Shown here piece after piece: positions 29,169-38,916 of a stretch of DNA of 64,000 bases; the stretch's first letter is position 1, and each line of letters begins with the position of its first letter. The DNA comes from an uncultured Bacteroidales bacterium (GTDB lineage: Bacteria; Bacteroidota; Bacteroidia; Bacteroidales; Paludibacteraceae). The notes under the pieces were generated by a model that was not told the origin of the DNA, searched no databases, and was given only the letters and a program-made list of their open reading frames with translations. The stretch spans positions 111,831-175,830 of the forward strand of contig CAIWCC010000084.1 of the NCBI GenBank assembly GCA_903911085.1, written 5' to 3'. Both the position numbers and the translations under genes were made by a program.

Positions 29169-29870
29169 TTAAAAAACGTCGAGTTCAGTGTTAATTTTAT
29201 ATGCAGTTTTTTCAATTTTTTGTTTCCATAAACTTGGAAATGCAACTCTTATTTCAGTTTTTAAATTTTGCATTAGTATTTTATATGGAACATGCAGCCT
29301 CTTAATTAGTTGAATGTCAGTTTCTATCTTTGTAAATTCAAAATATGTTACAGTTTGTTGATCGTTTTCCGTCACAAAACAAAGTCTTTTGTTAGTCAGT
29401 ATCAATCTACCGCGCTTGGGGTAATCATCGTCGTTCATTAATACTGCCGAATCGGATAGTATTTCGATTTCCAAGGCTCGTTTAGTGTATTGTGTTTTCT
29501 TTTTGAGTTTTCTGAATCGCTGATATGAGAACGTGCCAACAATCAAAATGCCAGTAATGATGGATATTAAAAAGCTCGCTAATAACATGTTGACATCAAA
29601 CACCATGCTTTTATCAATATCTAAAATTTTATTAATTGTAAAAATTATTATTCCCGATATAGCACCAAATAACCAGAATCGATTGTTGAAAAACCACTTC
29701 GAAGGTATATAAAATCCATTTGCAATACTAATCACCAGTCCAAAAAAAATTGAAATAACAAGAAGTAATAAAATCATATCAACACTATAACCTAATAAAT
29801 ATAATGCTGATGAAGCGATTCCCAAGAAGCATAGTAGTAGGATACCCTTAGTAATTGATTTATATTTCAT
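29169..29870 (-). CDS. Membrane protein with GRAM/PH-like C-terminal domain
   Basis: 233 residues. Four hydrophobic helices lie in the first 130 residues. A beta-rich domain follows at about 145-225 (GRLILTNKRLCFVTEND, LTN-R-L type pattern) resembling bacterial GRAM/PH domains that bind lipids or membrane partners. It is first in a two-gene unit with the DUF5686 gene, so a role at the envelope is likely. The exact function is unknown. Confidence 0.55.
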   Translation of the reverse strand: MKYKSITKGILLLCFLGIASSALYLLGYSVDMILLLLVISIFFGLVISIANGFYIPSKWFFNNRFWLFGAISGIIIFTINKILDIDKSMVFDVNMLLASFLISIITGILIVGTFSYQRFRKLKKKTQYTKRALEIEILSDSAVLMNDDDYPKRGRLILTNKRLCFVTENDQQTVTYFEFTKIETDIQLIKRLHVPYKILMQNLKTEIRVAFPSLWKQKIEKTAYKINTELDVF

Positions 29871-30482
29871 TTTAATTTTTTATTGATAAAACTTTGCAAA
29901 ATTAGAAATAAAATCTCAATTTAGAATTAAGAAATTTAAATATTTAATTCTAATTATATAAAACGCTGAATTTATCATATCTAAATGTCTCTAAATCATA
30001 GTATATTTACAATGTTATTAGCGAAATGTGTTTTTTGTAAATTTAAAATTGCTTTATTTTTGAAGATACAATTAATCTTCTGTTGTTTAAAAGTCATAAA
30101 TACAATGATATATGTTAGGTGAAATTGAATCTTGTTTATTTTGAAATCAAATTTATTAGTCATTTAAGATTAAATTTTTACCTTTGCATTAAATTGCATT
30201 CAAAATTATGTTTTATTTATGCAGATTTGAGCATAATTTATTTGAAATTACGAATATGAGTTTTGTAGAAGAATGTGATTGGTAGTGCTCTTAAGATTTA
30301 AAAAAACACTGTTTTGTTAATAAAATATTTTTTATTGAGTTCACTGAACATATAAAATTCAACGAAAAACTGATTTTGTAATTGAATCGCTCAAAACAAT
30401 TATGGATAAAATTCGTTGAATAGAAGTTGTACAAATTAAAATTACAATAAATTAAACATAATGATTTACACTTTCTAATCTT
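29871..30482. other. 612-bp divergent intergenic region
   Basis: Very AT-rich, with no coding frame. It contains a TAATTTTG-type -7 at 29897-29904 (minus strand) for the GRAM-like gene and TACCTTTG at 30179-30186 (plus) as the best candidate for upp, which would leave a 296-base leader. Neither has a convincing -33. No riboswitch was recognised. Confidence 0.4.
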
Positions 30483-31136
30483 ATGAAAATAATAAATCTT
30501 TCAGAAAATAATTCCGTTCTAAAACATTATTTAAAAGAAATTCGTTCGGTGAAAATTCAAAAAGACCCAATGCGGTTTCGCCGAAATATGGAACGTATAG
30601 GTGAAATAATGGCTTACGAAATGAGTAAAACAATGCGCTACAAAGGCGAAGATGTGAAAACTCCGCTTGGCATAACTCATACCGAAGTTATTGACGAAAA
30701 GATAGTTATCTCAACTATTCTACGCGCAGGACTGCCTTTTCATACTGGCTTTTTGAGCTATTTTGATGGTGCCGAAAATGCGTTTGTATCTGCTTACCGA
30801 AAGTATAAAGATGCTTTAAAATTTGATATTCATATCGAATATATTGCCTCACCAAATTTGGATGGCAAAACATTGATAATCACCGATCCAATGTTGGCTA
30901 CAGGTGGTTCTATGGAGTTAGCTTATGGCGCATTATTAACAAAAGGTAAGCCTGCTCATATTCATATTGCTACTGTAATTGCAAGCCAAACTGCTATCGA
31001 TTATGTGGCAAGCCATTTTCCTGATGCGAAAACAACTGTTTGGGCAGCTGCCATCGACCCAGAACTTAACGAGCATTCTTACATTGTACCTGGGTTGGGC
31101 GACGCAGGCGATTTGGCTTTTGGCGAAAAATTGTAA
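30483..31136 (+). CDS. upp: Uracil phosphoribosyltransferase
   Basis: 217 residues. It makes UMP from uracil and PRPP (pyrimidine salvage, cytoplasm). The PRPP-binding loop is ITDPMLATGGSM and the uracil-binding end is VPGLGDAGDLAFG; an ILRAGLPF segment lies near 80. Length is normal. It stands alone after a long leader. Confidence 0.94.
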   Translation: MKIINLSENNSVLKHYLKEIRSVKIQKDPMRFRRNMERIGEIMAYEMSKTMRYKGEDVKTPLGITHTEVIDEKIVISTILRAGLPFHTGFLSYFDGAENAFVSAYRKYKDALKFDIHIEYIASPNLDGKTLIITDPMLATGGSMELAYGALLTKGKPAHIHIATVIASQTAIDYVASHFPDAKTTVWAAAIDPELNEHSYIVPGLGDAGDLAFGEKL

Positions 31137-31168
31137 TTAGATATTATATTTAAATCAAACATATATTA

Positions 31169-31897
31169 ATGGATTTACTTAATAGCTTGCTGGCAAACAG
31201 CACATTCCCTGTTCTTACTGCATTTATTTTAGGTTTAATGACCACAATTAGTCCGTGCCCACTTTGCACAAATGTAACCGCTATTGGCTTTTTGAGTAAA
31301 GACGTTAAAAGCAAAAGACAAATTATTGTCAATGGATTGATGTTTGCTATTGGAAAAATTATTGCATTTACTGGTTTGGCAGCTGTTTTTGTTTTTGGTG
31401 GCAGCGTTTTACCTACACAACATTTTTTTGAAACTTATGGCGAAATGCTTTTAGGTCCTTTTCTGATTATTGGAGGGTTGTTTATGCTTGAATTTTTTAA
31501 GTTTCACAAACATGAGTCAAAACATCATGCTTCGGGCAGTTTTAGCGAACGTATTATTAGTAAATCGGAGTCAGGTAGTGCAAAATGGTCATTGTTTTTA
31601 GGAATAGTTTTTTCCTTGGCATTTTGTCCTTACAGTGGTGTACTTTATTTTGGGGGGCTTATTCCATTAACGATAGCCGAACCAGCTGGTTTATTATTGC
31701 CAGTAGTTTTTGCTTTTGCCACAGGTTTACCTGTAATAATAATTGCTTGGATTATTGCTTATAGTTTTGCTAGCGTGGGAAAATTTTACAATAAACTACA
31801 AGTTTTCGAAGTGTGGTTTAGACGTAGCACAGCCGTAATTTTCATAGTTGTAGGCGTTTATGTTTTAGTAGTTTATTTAATGGAGCAGTATTCATAA
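31169..31897 (+). CDS. CcdA/DsbD-like or ArsG-type membrane permease
   Basis: 242 residues, about six membrane helices in two repeated halves. The first half has TISPCPLCTNVTAIGFL and the second AFCPYSGVLYFGGLI, the paired cysteine-proline motifs of the CcdA/LysE-like superfamily. The CPLCTN form is that of proteins labelled ArsG (aromatic arsenical efflux). No arsenic gene is near, so transport of another solute or of reducing equivalents is equally possible. A cytoplasmic loop at about 112-130 is histidine-rich (HKHESKHH). It starts 32 bases after upp. Confidence 0.65.
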   Translation: MDLLNSLLANSTFPVLTAFILGLMTTISPCPLCTNVTAIGFLSKDVKSKRQIIVNGLMFAIGKIIAFTGLAAVFVFGGSVLPTQHFFETYGEMLLGPFLIIGGLFMLEFFKFHKHESKHHASGSFSERIISKSESGSAKWSLFLGIVFSLAFCPYSGVLYFGGLIPLTIAEPAGLLLPVVFAFATGLPVIIIAWIIAYSFASVGKFYNKLQVFEVWFRRSTAVIFIVVGVYVLVVYLMEQYS

Positions 31898-31927
31898 TCA
31901 TTTCTGGTTTGTTGGTATTTTTACATT

Positions 31928-31959
31928 TTTGTGGGATTTAGAGTTTTTTATTACCTTTG
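31928..31959 (+). promoter_or_regulatory. Promoter of the acetate transporter gene
   Basis: TTTG at 31928-31931, 20 bases, TACCTTTG at 31952-31959. This matches the Bacteroidota consensus well and lies 36 bases before the ATG. Confidence 0.75.
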
Positions 31960-31995
31960 TACCCATAAATTTTAATAAAAAACTAACAACATTTT

Positions 31996-32598
31996 ATGCT
32001 CGAAAAAGGAACTTCTATTCGTATTGAAGTCGCCGACCCAACACCACTTGGGCTTACAGGCTTGGCTATGGTTACATTGGTAGCCGCATCACAAAAATTA
32101 GGTTTAACTGACGGTCTTTCGGTTTTAATACCATGGGCTTTTTTCTTGGGTGGAATTGCTCAAGTTATGGCTGGTATTTACGACTTTAAACACAATAATT
32201 TGTTTGGCTCTACAGCTTTTCCAATTTATGGTTTATTCTGGATTTCGATGGCTGCTACATGGTTGATTAAAACTGGTGCATTTGGGCAAGGACTTGCCGA
32301 CGGATTTGATGTTCGTCAATTAGGAGTCGTATTTTTAGGCTATCTTATTATATCAGTGTTTCTTACAATTGGTGCATTAAAAACTAATAAAGCATTAATT
32401 GCAATTATGGTTTTGATTGACGTTTTATTTGTAGGCTTGATGTTAAACTCGTTTGGTATGGGTCAAATTTGGCATGAAATTGCAGCTTGGACCGAATTGA
32501 CTATTTCGATTCTTGGTTTTTATGCTGCTGGTGCCAATTTACTTAATAAAATGTACGGCAGAACTATACTACCTTTGGGTGGTCCAATTTGGAGCTAA
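31996..32598 (+). CDS. satP: Acetate uptake transporter, GPR1/FUN34/YaaH family
   Basis: 200 residues and six membrane helices. The N-terminal family motif is present in the form DPTPLGLTG (usually NPAPLGL). Family members (SatP) carry acetate or succinate with protons across the inner membrane. Length is typical. A strong promoter precedes it and a terminator follows, so it is monocistronic. Confidence 0.88.
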   Translation: MLEKGTSIRIEVADPTPLGLTGLAMVTLVAASQKLGLTDGLSVLIPWAFFLGGIAQVMAGIYDFKHNNLFGSTAFPIYGLFWISMAATWLIKTGAFGQGLADGFDVRQLGVVFLGYLIISVFLTIGALKTNKALIAIMVLIDVLFVGLMLNSFGMGQIWHEIAAWTELTISILGFYAAGANLLNKMYGRTILPLGGPIWS

Positions 32599-32616
32599 TA
32601 TATCTTTAACGAATTA

Positions 32617-32658
32617 AAAAACGGTGATTGTCTATATTGATAATTACCGTTTTTTTTT
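32617..32658. terminator. Terminator between satP and the pentapeptide gene
   Basis: A long stem (AACGGTGATTGTC with GATAATTACCGTT, one G-T pair per arm) around a TATATT loop, flanked by A and T runs, so it can work in both directions for these convergent genes. Confidence 0.75.
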
Positions 32659-32686
32659 GTAATTTAAAGCAAAGGACTGTAAAATC

Positions 32687-33247
32687 TTATTCTATCACTA
32701 TTCCATATTTATCCAACAGTCCTACAACTCCCATTCTCGAAAACATTGCTTTTTTTATTCTGTTGTTTTCTGGATCGATTGAATAATGAAAGGAAGTGCG
32801 AAAATCTGCTTTTTCAAGCATTGTTCTATGAAAAATAGCCCGCTGAAAGTCACAGTTGTCAAATTTTGAGGCACTTAAATCCGTTTCTGTAAAGTCAGTT
32901 TCCTGCAAATTGCAGTTCTTGAAACGGGTCTTTTTGAGCTTTAATTTGTTGAAAACGGCCAATTTTAATAAGCAATCTTCAAAATCGAGTGATAATAAAA
33001 ATTGATTACATTCTTCGAAAGAAACTCCAAGTAATTTGCAGCCTTTAAAATGTATATCGCTTAATGCTGTGTTTTTAAATTTGGCTAAACTAAAATCACA
33101 GTTTTCAAAATGGCATTCGCGAAAAGTTATGTGCGATAAATCTCCGCTATAAAAGTTGCAATTCATGAATTTGCAATTCTCATATTCTGTTCTTAATAAG
33201 CTATTTACTGTGTAATCGACACGTTCGAAAATTTGGTTCTCTATCAT
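32687..33247 (-). CDS. Pentapeptide-repeat protein, Qnr/McbG-like
   Basis: I chose the ATG at 33247: the upstream ATG at 33295 lies before the -7 element. 186 residues of pentapeptide repeats of the A(D/N)LXX type (CKFMNCNFYSGDLSHITF, ADFRTSFHYSIDPENNRIKK) forming a right-handed beta-helix, closed by a C-terminal helix (FSRMGVVGLLDKYGI). Qnr and McbG relatives mimic DNA and protect gyrase, but many chromosomal homologs have unknown roles. Resistance cannot be claimed from the sequence. Confidence 0.75.
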   Translation of the reverse strand: MIENQIFERVDYTVNSLLRTEYENCKFMNCNFYSGDLSHITFRECHFENCDFSLAKFKNTALSDIHFKGCKLLGVSFEECNQFLLSLDFEDCLLKLAVFNKLKLKKTRFKNCNLQETDFTETDLSASKFDNCDFQRAIFHRTMLEKADFRTSFHYSIDPENNRIKKAMFSRMGVVGLLDKYGIVIE

Positions 33248-33272
33248 TTTTTGTTTTGGAATAATGGAACAG

Positions 33273-33280
33273 CAAAAGTA
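33273..33280 (-). promoter_or_regulatory. -7 element of the pentapeptide gene
   Basis: Minus-strand TACTTTTG, 25 bases before the ATG at 33247. No -33 match at normal spacing. It decides the start codon. Confidence 0.45.
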
Positions 33281-33355
33281 GTAATAATAAACCAAAAAAA
33301 ACGGAATTCAAGGATGAAATGAACGGTCATTTATTATCCATACAGTTTGTTTTAC

Positions 33356-33363
33356 TATCTTTG
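33356..33363 (+). promoter_or_regulatory. -7 element of the patatin gene
   Basis: TATCTTTG, 31 bases before the ATG at 33395; an in-frame ATG at 33347 lies upstream of it and so cannot be the start of this transcript. No clear -33. Confidence 0.5.
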
Positions 33364-33394
33364 TAACACCAAATTAAGTAACTTTGATGTAGGT

Positions 33395-34216
33395 ATGAAA
33401 AATGAAATAAATTCCATTTCTACGGAAATTGGGAATCTCGGAATTTGTTTAAGTGGAGGTGGTGCATTGGGTTTCGCACATATTGGAGTTTTACAATCGC
33501 TCGAAGATAATGGCATTTTTCCGCAGCGAATTGTAGGGTCGAGTATGGGAGCAATTGTTGGTACGTTGTATGCTGCTGGTTATACACCAGCCAATATGCT
33601 TCAACTGATAAAGGACGATAAATTATATCGAATCAGTAAGTTAATGACTTTTCGTGCTGGGTTCTTGAAATCTGGTTTGGCTAATCATAGTATGTTGCGC
33701 GGTTTAATTAAGGAATTAATTCCTCATAATTGTTTTGAGCAATTGCAGTTAAAATTACATATTTGTGTTGCGAATTTGAATAATGCCAAATGGGAAATTG
33801 TAGAAACTGGTAACGAATTGGATAAATGGGTGGCGGCTTCGGCTACAATTCCTGGACTTTTTGAAACAATGATGATTGGAGATGTGTTTTATGTCGACGG
33901 TGGTTTGCTCAATAATATGCCAGCTCAAGGCATAAATGAATTTTGTCATACTATTATTGGGGTAGATGTGTTGCCTCATATTGTACCTGCTGAGCTAAAT
34001 AAACCTATTGATACTTTGGCATTTGCTGTTAGAGCAATGCAGCATCAAAATTCAAAAGCTGGACGAAATTTATGTCAGTTTATAATTGAACCTAAAGCGA
34101 TTATTGATTTTAATGAGTTTAGTTTTGATGCCTATCAAGCCATTTATCAACAAGGATATGACGCAACAAACAAATTCTTAGCCGAAAATCCGAGAATGTT
34201 AGAGTTGAAAAAATGA
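33395..34216 (+). CDS. Patatin-like phospholipase
   Basis: 273 residues from the ATG at 33395 (MKNEINSISTEIG). It has the oxyanion-hole glycine stretch (LSGGGALGFAHIGVL), the nucleophile elbow GSSMGAIVG (catalytic Ser) and the dyad Asp in DGGLLNNMP. Family enzymes hydrolyse acyl chains from lipids; this short form has no outer-membrane barrel and no signal peptide, so it is probably cytoplasmic. The substrate is unknown. Confidence 0.88.
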   Translation: MKNEINSISTEIGNLGICLSGGGALGFAHIGVLQSLEDNGIFPQRIVGSSMGAIVGTLYAAGYTPANMLQLIKDDKLYRISKLMTFRAGFLKSGLANHSMLRGLIKELIPHNCFEQLQLKLHICVANLNNAKWEIVETGNELDKWVAASATIPGLFETMMIGDVFYVDGGLLNNMPAQGINEFCHTIIGVDVLPHIVPAELNKPIDTLAFAVRAMQHQNSKAGRNLCQFIIEPKAIIDFNEFSFDAYQAIYQQGYDATNKFLAENPRMLELKK

Positions 34217-34240
34217 TGCTAGATTTGTTATTTCAATAAT

Positions 34241-37200
34241 TTATTCGGCCAGCACCAATTTAACAATAAAAGTACTTCCAACATTTACTTTTGTTGTAAA
34301 TGAAATTTCCCCACCCGTAAGTTCGATAATATTTTTCGAAATAGCCAATCCAAGCCCCATTCCAGTAGTTTTTGTCGTGAAATTAGGATTAAAGAGCTTT
34401 TCATACACTTCTTCGTTTATACCAATACCATTATCAGATATTTTGATAATAACTTGTTTATCAGCTAAATTTAGGTTGATATTTATTATACCAGAACGAC
34501 TATCTGGAATGGCTTGAATTGCATTTTTCAGTAGATTGTTAAATACTTGTACTAGCTGCTCAGGGTCGGCATATACAAATATTCCTTTTTCAAAACCATG
34601 GTATTTTATTTGAACTTGCTCGTGGTTGTTAATAAATAATTGGGTAACTGAATAAAGTTTTGCTGCCACATCAACTCGCTCAAAATTAGCTTCTGGCATT
34701 CTTGCAAAGTTCGAAAAAGTGCCCGCAATGCGTGATAAATTATCAATTTGCTCAATCAGCATTATTGTAGACTTAGCAAAATAGTCATCAAAACGGTTGT
34801 CATTCAATGCTTTTGTGCGCTGAAGTTGTTGGATGCTAAGTTTCATTGGTGTTAGCGGATTGTTAATCTCGTGGGCAACTTGACGAGCCATCGATTTCCA
34901 AGCAGTCTCTCTTTCCGATTGTGCCAGCAGTTTTGCACTATTTTCCAATTCATCTACCGTTCTGTTATATTGAATTACCAATTGTCCAATTTCATCATTT
35001 AGTTTATAATCTATTTTTTCATTTCTTCGCCCTAATCGCATCTCTTTTAGTTTGTTTTCTAGCACATTAAGTGGTGCTGATAGTTGTTTGCCAATAAATA
35101 AACTAAAAAGAATTGCTAGAACGATAATGATAAGATAAATGTGAATAATTACTGATAAAAAACTTTCAATTTCACTTCTTATCTCGTTTTGACTAAAAAA
35201 TTGTGGAACCGCAATATAGCCAATTTGCAAAAAATCACCATTGTAGAAATCGCTAAATCCAGTCAGATATTTAAGTTTCCCGATATGTTCATATTGATTA
35301 ATATTAGCATTCAAACTAAAGTAAGGTGTAGGAGATATTAGTTTGCTGGTTAGACTTTTATTGAATATTAATGGTTGAGAACTACCCACCAAAAAACCAC
35401 GATTGTTGTAAACGTGTATATCGGTGTGATAAAGGTATGAAAGATCTTGTAAGTCGAAATTTAAGGCTTGTGAGTTTAGTGTCGTTAAATCTTGATTCCA
35501 ATAATATCTTTCTTGTAGTGCCTTTTGAATGTAATTCTTTTTGTTTTCAAGTTTAGCAATTTGCTCTTCTTGATATTTTTTTTGTATAAAATCTACCGAG
35601 ACGTAAAAAATGCCTAAAAAACTGAATATTAGCAAACTAATAAATGAATACTGAAATTTGGCTATCATTCCTAGTCTGAAGTTACTCTTTTTATTTATTA
35701 GCATATATATCCAAACCAGTAAACTTGTTATGGCAAAATAGACTAAGAAAACATAAGCAAAATATAGTAAATATGCTTTCGGATCATACAATTGCTGTTC
35801 GGTAATAATTATGAAAGTATGGTCGTTTGGAGCGTAAACAAAATGAATTCTTCCATTGTTGAAAGTTGTAAAAAAATCAAATTTATTCTTAGGTATCCAG
35901 TTTGAGTTTGTTGGAAATTCCACTTTGCCCGATGAATATACTAATTTCTGATGTTCATATTTTGTTATAGCAAGATTGAGTTGCGATTGAATGTCGGGCG
36001 ATGAAGCAATAAGTAAATTGGGGAAACTGTAACTTTTAAAATTTCTGCGTGGATAAAACTCCATGAAGTAATAAATGGAGTCATTGTCGGGTGATGTAAC
36101 CAGAAATTTGCCAATATATGACATGTTGTTGTCATTGGCAGGAACGCTGTAAAAGTGTGTACTTTTTAATTGAGTACCTATATTACTAATGAATTTTGCA
36201 TATTCGTTGTATAAATCTGTATTGACTGTTGCAGCATTTAGCCGCATATCGTATTTATTCCAGAAACCTCTCAAATATGTTTTGCTCAAATAATCATTTG
36301 CTGCCAACAATGAATCTGAATTTGTGATTAAGAGCTTAATTTTCGTATCGTTTTTTATCTGTATATCAAGCTCTTCGAGTAAAACTTCTGCCATTCGGTC
36401 ATTTTCAGTATTTCCATTAATTGAAATATTCTGAGCAATAATTTTATATTTATCTGCTTTCTTGTTATTGTTTATAATATACGAATTCCAGACAAAAAAA
36501 GTAGTGAAAATAACCACGCAACTCGCAACAAAACCATAAGTATTATTGCTCTTTTTTGTTACAAATGGTATATAGAATACTATCCAAAGTATTGTAAAAG
36601 AAGCCGAAATTCTATATAGATCTTCGGCGGAAGTAATATAACATGCCAACATCAATATCAATAAACAACTGAAGTCGAAGATTATAGCATGTTTTAGCTT
36701 TCTATTGATTTTGAACCAATTGTGAGTTTTATAAAACAATAAAAACAAACTGATTCCCCAAAGTAAAATAAGAAAATGTATCCAAAGTGATATAGCGGAA
36801 AAATCGCTAAATTTAAGTATAGTTAGCTGAATACTAGAATGGTAAATAAGTCCACTAAGTAGATAATAAACCAATACAAAGTACAAAGCTGAACTCAATA
36901 GCAATAAAAAACATCCAATTTTAGTTTTGATTTTTTGAGTAATTACATAGAAATAAAATAAATAAATAGTTGCCGAAAAATATCCTGTTGCCACTGTTAA
37001 ATGACAAATGGAAGTTAGTAACGGATTTGAAGCATATTGGAACGGTGTAAATAATTTGTTACCAAAAAGCAAAGATGGTATGTTAAAGTATAATCCAATT
37101 CCAATTATAACTCCAACGCTTACAGCCAATGCTAAAAATGATTTTGGGTCAATTCTTTTTCTGTCAACAAGAAAAGGGGCGTTTGCATAAATTAGAAAAA

Positions 37201-37852
37201 GGAGTAATACGGCAATCGAATAAAATATTAGTCCGATATCTGCCCATATTTCGTTATAAATTGGGGTTTGTGGTACCGATAATGAAAATAAATAATCACC
37301 ATGAGCACAAAAAATAGCTTGTTTATCAGTGCTTTTGCCATTTACAATTTGCACTTGCTTGTCCATATCAAAACCATGTGCAAAGTTATTTGTCAATTCT
37401 TCATTTTCGTAAGGATAATTGTTTTTGATGGTAATTAATGCCCAGATTTTTGTTGATTCAAATGAGATTAAACGACTTACACAATGTGCGTTGGATAATT
37501 GAACGTAATGCCAATCATTTGAAGTGGGTAATTTGATATTGCTTATGTCAAGATTATTGTCCGACCAAAACACAAGTTCCCCTTTTTCAAAAACATAATA
37601 CGCAATATCATTTTTTATAAAAGGGTAATGAATTAATGAGTCGATTGAGGTGTGGATAATGATTTGCTTAATTTCGTCTAAAGTTTTGGCCGACTGTTTT
37701 TCTTTTAAAGTAAGTTCAGACCTAAAATTTTCAATTTGAATGGCATGTTGAGGTGAAATGCGATATAAATAATCGCAAATTAAACCTGATAAAATGCATG
37801 AAATCAATGTAATAATAAATATTCGACTTGATTTTTTGGTTTTCATCTTCAA
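34241..37852 (-). CDS. Large membrane histidine kinase, NtrY-like
   Basis: 1203 residues. The N-terminal half holds many membrane helices (one near residue 10, a cluster at about 210-470) and extracytoplasmic stretches, with further helices near 690, 740 and 930. Then a HAMP-like linker, the HisKA H-box VAHEINNPLTPMK (His near 994), and a HATPase domain with N-box NNLLKNAIQAI, G1 DNGIGI and G2 GMGLGLAISKNI. It autophosphorylates and should signal to a response regulator that is not in this window. It follows rlmH by 14 bases. The multi-helix sensor suggests a membrane-sensed signal, not identifiable here. Confidence 0.88.
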   Translation of the reverse strand: MKMKTKKSSRIFIITLISCILSGLICDYLYRISPQHAIQIENFRSELTLKEKQSAKTLDEIKQIIIHTSIDSLIHYPFIKNDIAYYVFEKGELVFWSDNNLDISNIKLPTSNDWHYVQLSNAHCVSRLISFESTKIWALITIKNNYPYENEELTNNFAHGFDMDKQVQIVNGKSTDKQAIFCAHGDYLFSLSVPQTPIYNEIWADIGLIFYSIAVLLLFLIYANAPFLVDRKRIDPKSFLALAVSVGVIIGIGLYFNIPSLLFGNKLFTPFQYASNPLLTSICHLTVATGYFSATIYLFYFYVITQKIKTKIGCFLLLLSSALYFVLVYYLLSGLIYHSSIQLTILKFSDFSAISLWIHFLILLWGISLFLLFYKTHNWFKINRKLKHAIIFDFSCLLILMLACYITSAEDLYRISASFTILWIVFYIPFVTKKSNNTYGFVASCVVIFTTFFVWNSYIINNNKKADKYKIIAQNISINGNTENDRMAEVLLEELDIQIKNDTKIKLLITNSDSLLAANDYLSKTYLRGFWNKYDMRLNAATVNTDLYNEYAKFISNIGTQLKSTHFYSVPANDNNMSYIGKFLVTSPDNDSIYYFMEFYPRRNFKSYSFPNLLIASSPDIQSQLNLAITKYEHQKLVYSSGKVEFPTNSNWIPKNKFDFFTTFNNGRIHFVYAPNDHTFIIITEQQLYDPKAYLLYFAYVFLVYFAITSLLVWIYMLINKKSNFRLGMIAKFQYSFISLLIFSFLGIFYVSVDFIQKKYQEEQIAKLENKKNYIQKALQERYYWNQDLTTLNSQALNFDLQDLSYLYHTDIHVYNNRGFLVGSSQPLIFNKSLTSKLISPTPYFSLNANINQYEHIGKLKYLTGFSDFYNGDFLQIGYIAVPQFFSQNEIRSEIESFLSVIIHIYLIIIVLAILFSLFIGKQLSAPLNVLENKLKEMRLGRRNEKIDYKLNDEIGQLVIQYNRTVDELENSAKLLAQSERETAWKSMARQVAHEINNPLTPMKLSIQQLQRTKALNDNRFDDYFAKSTIMLIEQIDNLSRIAGTFSNFARMPEANFERVDVAAKLYSVTQLFINNHEQVQIKYHGFEKGIFVYADPEQLVQVFNNLLKNAIQAIPDSRSGIININLNLADKQVIIKISDNGIGINEEVYEKLFNPNFTTKTTGMGLGLAISKNIIELTGGEISFTTKVNVGSTFIVKLVLAE

Positions 37853-37866
37853 TTTTTCAAATTAGC

Positions 37867-38340
37867 TTATTCATGATGATAAGGTTCCCCTTTTAAAATT
37901 GTCATAGCGCGATATAATTGCTCAACAAAAATTAGTCGAATCATTTGATGCGAGAATGTCATTGCCGAAAGTGAAACTTTTCCGTTTGCGCGGTTATATA
38001 TTTTTTCAGCAAAGCCATAAGGACCACCTACAACAAAAATGACGCGCTTGTGGGATGCCAACATTTTTTTTGATACAAATTCCGAAAATCCAACCGAAGT
38101 AAACTGTTTGCCTTTTTCATCTAATAATACAACTTCATCATTGGATTCAATGTTCTTTAAAATTAAATCAGCTTCTTTTTCTTGTTGTTCAGCTATCGAA
38201 ATACTCTTAGTATTTTTTAACTCAGGTATCACCAACATCTCGAATGGAATGTAGAACTTTAATCTGTTTTGGTACTCTTCTTGAAGTTTAATAAGGTATG
38301 AATTGGTTGTTTTTCCAACAGTTAACAGTATTATTTTCAT
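37867..38340 (-). CDS. rlmH: 23S rRNA pseudouridine1915 N3-methyltransferase
   Basis: 157 residues of the SPOUT methyltransferase family. It methylates pseudouridine 1915 in helix 69 of 23S rRNA using SAM. Diagnostic features are MKIILLTVGKT at the start, FVVGGPYGF (SAM-binding knot) and the conserved end EQLYRAMTILKGEPYHHE. It heads a unit with the histidine kinase. Confidence 0.95.
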   Translation of the reverse strand: MKIILLTVGKTTNSYLIKLQEEYQNRLKFYIPFEMLVIPELKNTKSISIAEQQEKEADLILKNIESNDEVVLLDEKGKQFTSVGFSEFVSKKMLASHKRVIFVVGGPYGFAEKIYNRANGKVSLSAMTFSHQMIRLIFVEQLYRAMTILKGEPYHHE

Positions 38341-38403
38341 ATACTTGATGATTTGTTAGTGTTTGGCGTGCTATTTGTTGAATATAAAAATCAGCCCGAA
38401 AAA

Positions 38404-38435
38404 TTGGCTGAAATAAAATAATTAGTGTACTTTTG
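38404..38435 (+). promoter_or_regulatory. Promoter of the DUF4783-nadC unit
   Basis: TTG at 38404-38406, 21 bases, TACTTTTG at 38428-38435; 91 bases before the ATG at 38527. Confidence 0.65.
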
Positions 38436-38526
38436 CAGAATCATTTGTAATTCAATGCAAATATGGCATTATTTAACGAGAAAACATTAAAAACAAAAAA
38501 ATAATTTTGTAAATAATCAATTCAAA

Positions 38527-38916
38527 ATGAAAAAATTCAAACTATTTCTAATTAGTTTCTGTCTGTTTTTTGGTGTTCCAATGCTTATGTCACAATCAGC
38601 GGAAGTACCATCCGAAATAATTTCGGCTCTCGACGAAGGTGCTGCAAGTCAGCTATGTACATTTTTGAACGCCAATGTTGAACTTGTAATCGGCAATCAG
38701 AACGATGTTTTTAGCAAACAACAAGCTACAGGGATTATTACCGATTTTTTTCGAAAAAACAAAGTCAATAGTTTTCAATTATTGCACAAAGGTAATAAAG
38801 ATGCGGCAAGTTTTGTAATAGGAACTCTTAAAACTGCATCGGGGAACTTCCGCGTATATGTATTAACAAGAAAAAATGAAATTCAACAACTCAGAATTGA
38901 AACTTCAAATGGCTAA
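38527..38916 (+). CDS. DUF4783 secreted protein
   Basis: 129 residues: a signal peptide (about 1-23, cleaved near MLMSQS) and a single compact alpha/beta domain matching the DUF4783 pattern (LCTFLNANVEL, GNFRVYVLTRKNEI, QLRIE). This NTF2-like-looking domain is common next to nadC in Bacteroidota; function unknown. Its stop codon lies inside the start of nadC, so translation is coupled. Confidence 0.75.
   Translation: MKKFKLFLISFCLFFGVPMLMSQSAEVPSEIISALDEGAASQLCTFLNANVELVIGNQNDVFSKQQATGIITDFFRKNKVNSFQLLHKGNKDAASFVIGTLKTASGNFRVYVLTRKNEIQQLRIETSNG

Noticed and set aside
31169..31897. Arsenic-resistance operon
   Set aside because: The permease has the ArsG-like motif, but no arsR, arsC, arsM or related gene is nearby.
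32687..33247. Quinolone-resistance call for the pentapeptide protein
   Set aside because: The fold is Qnr-like, but chromosomal homologs are widespread and resistance cannot be read from sequence.
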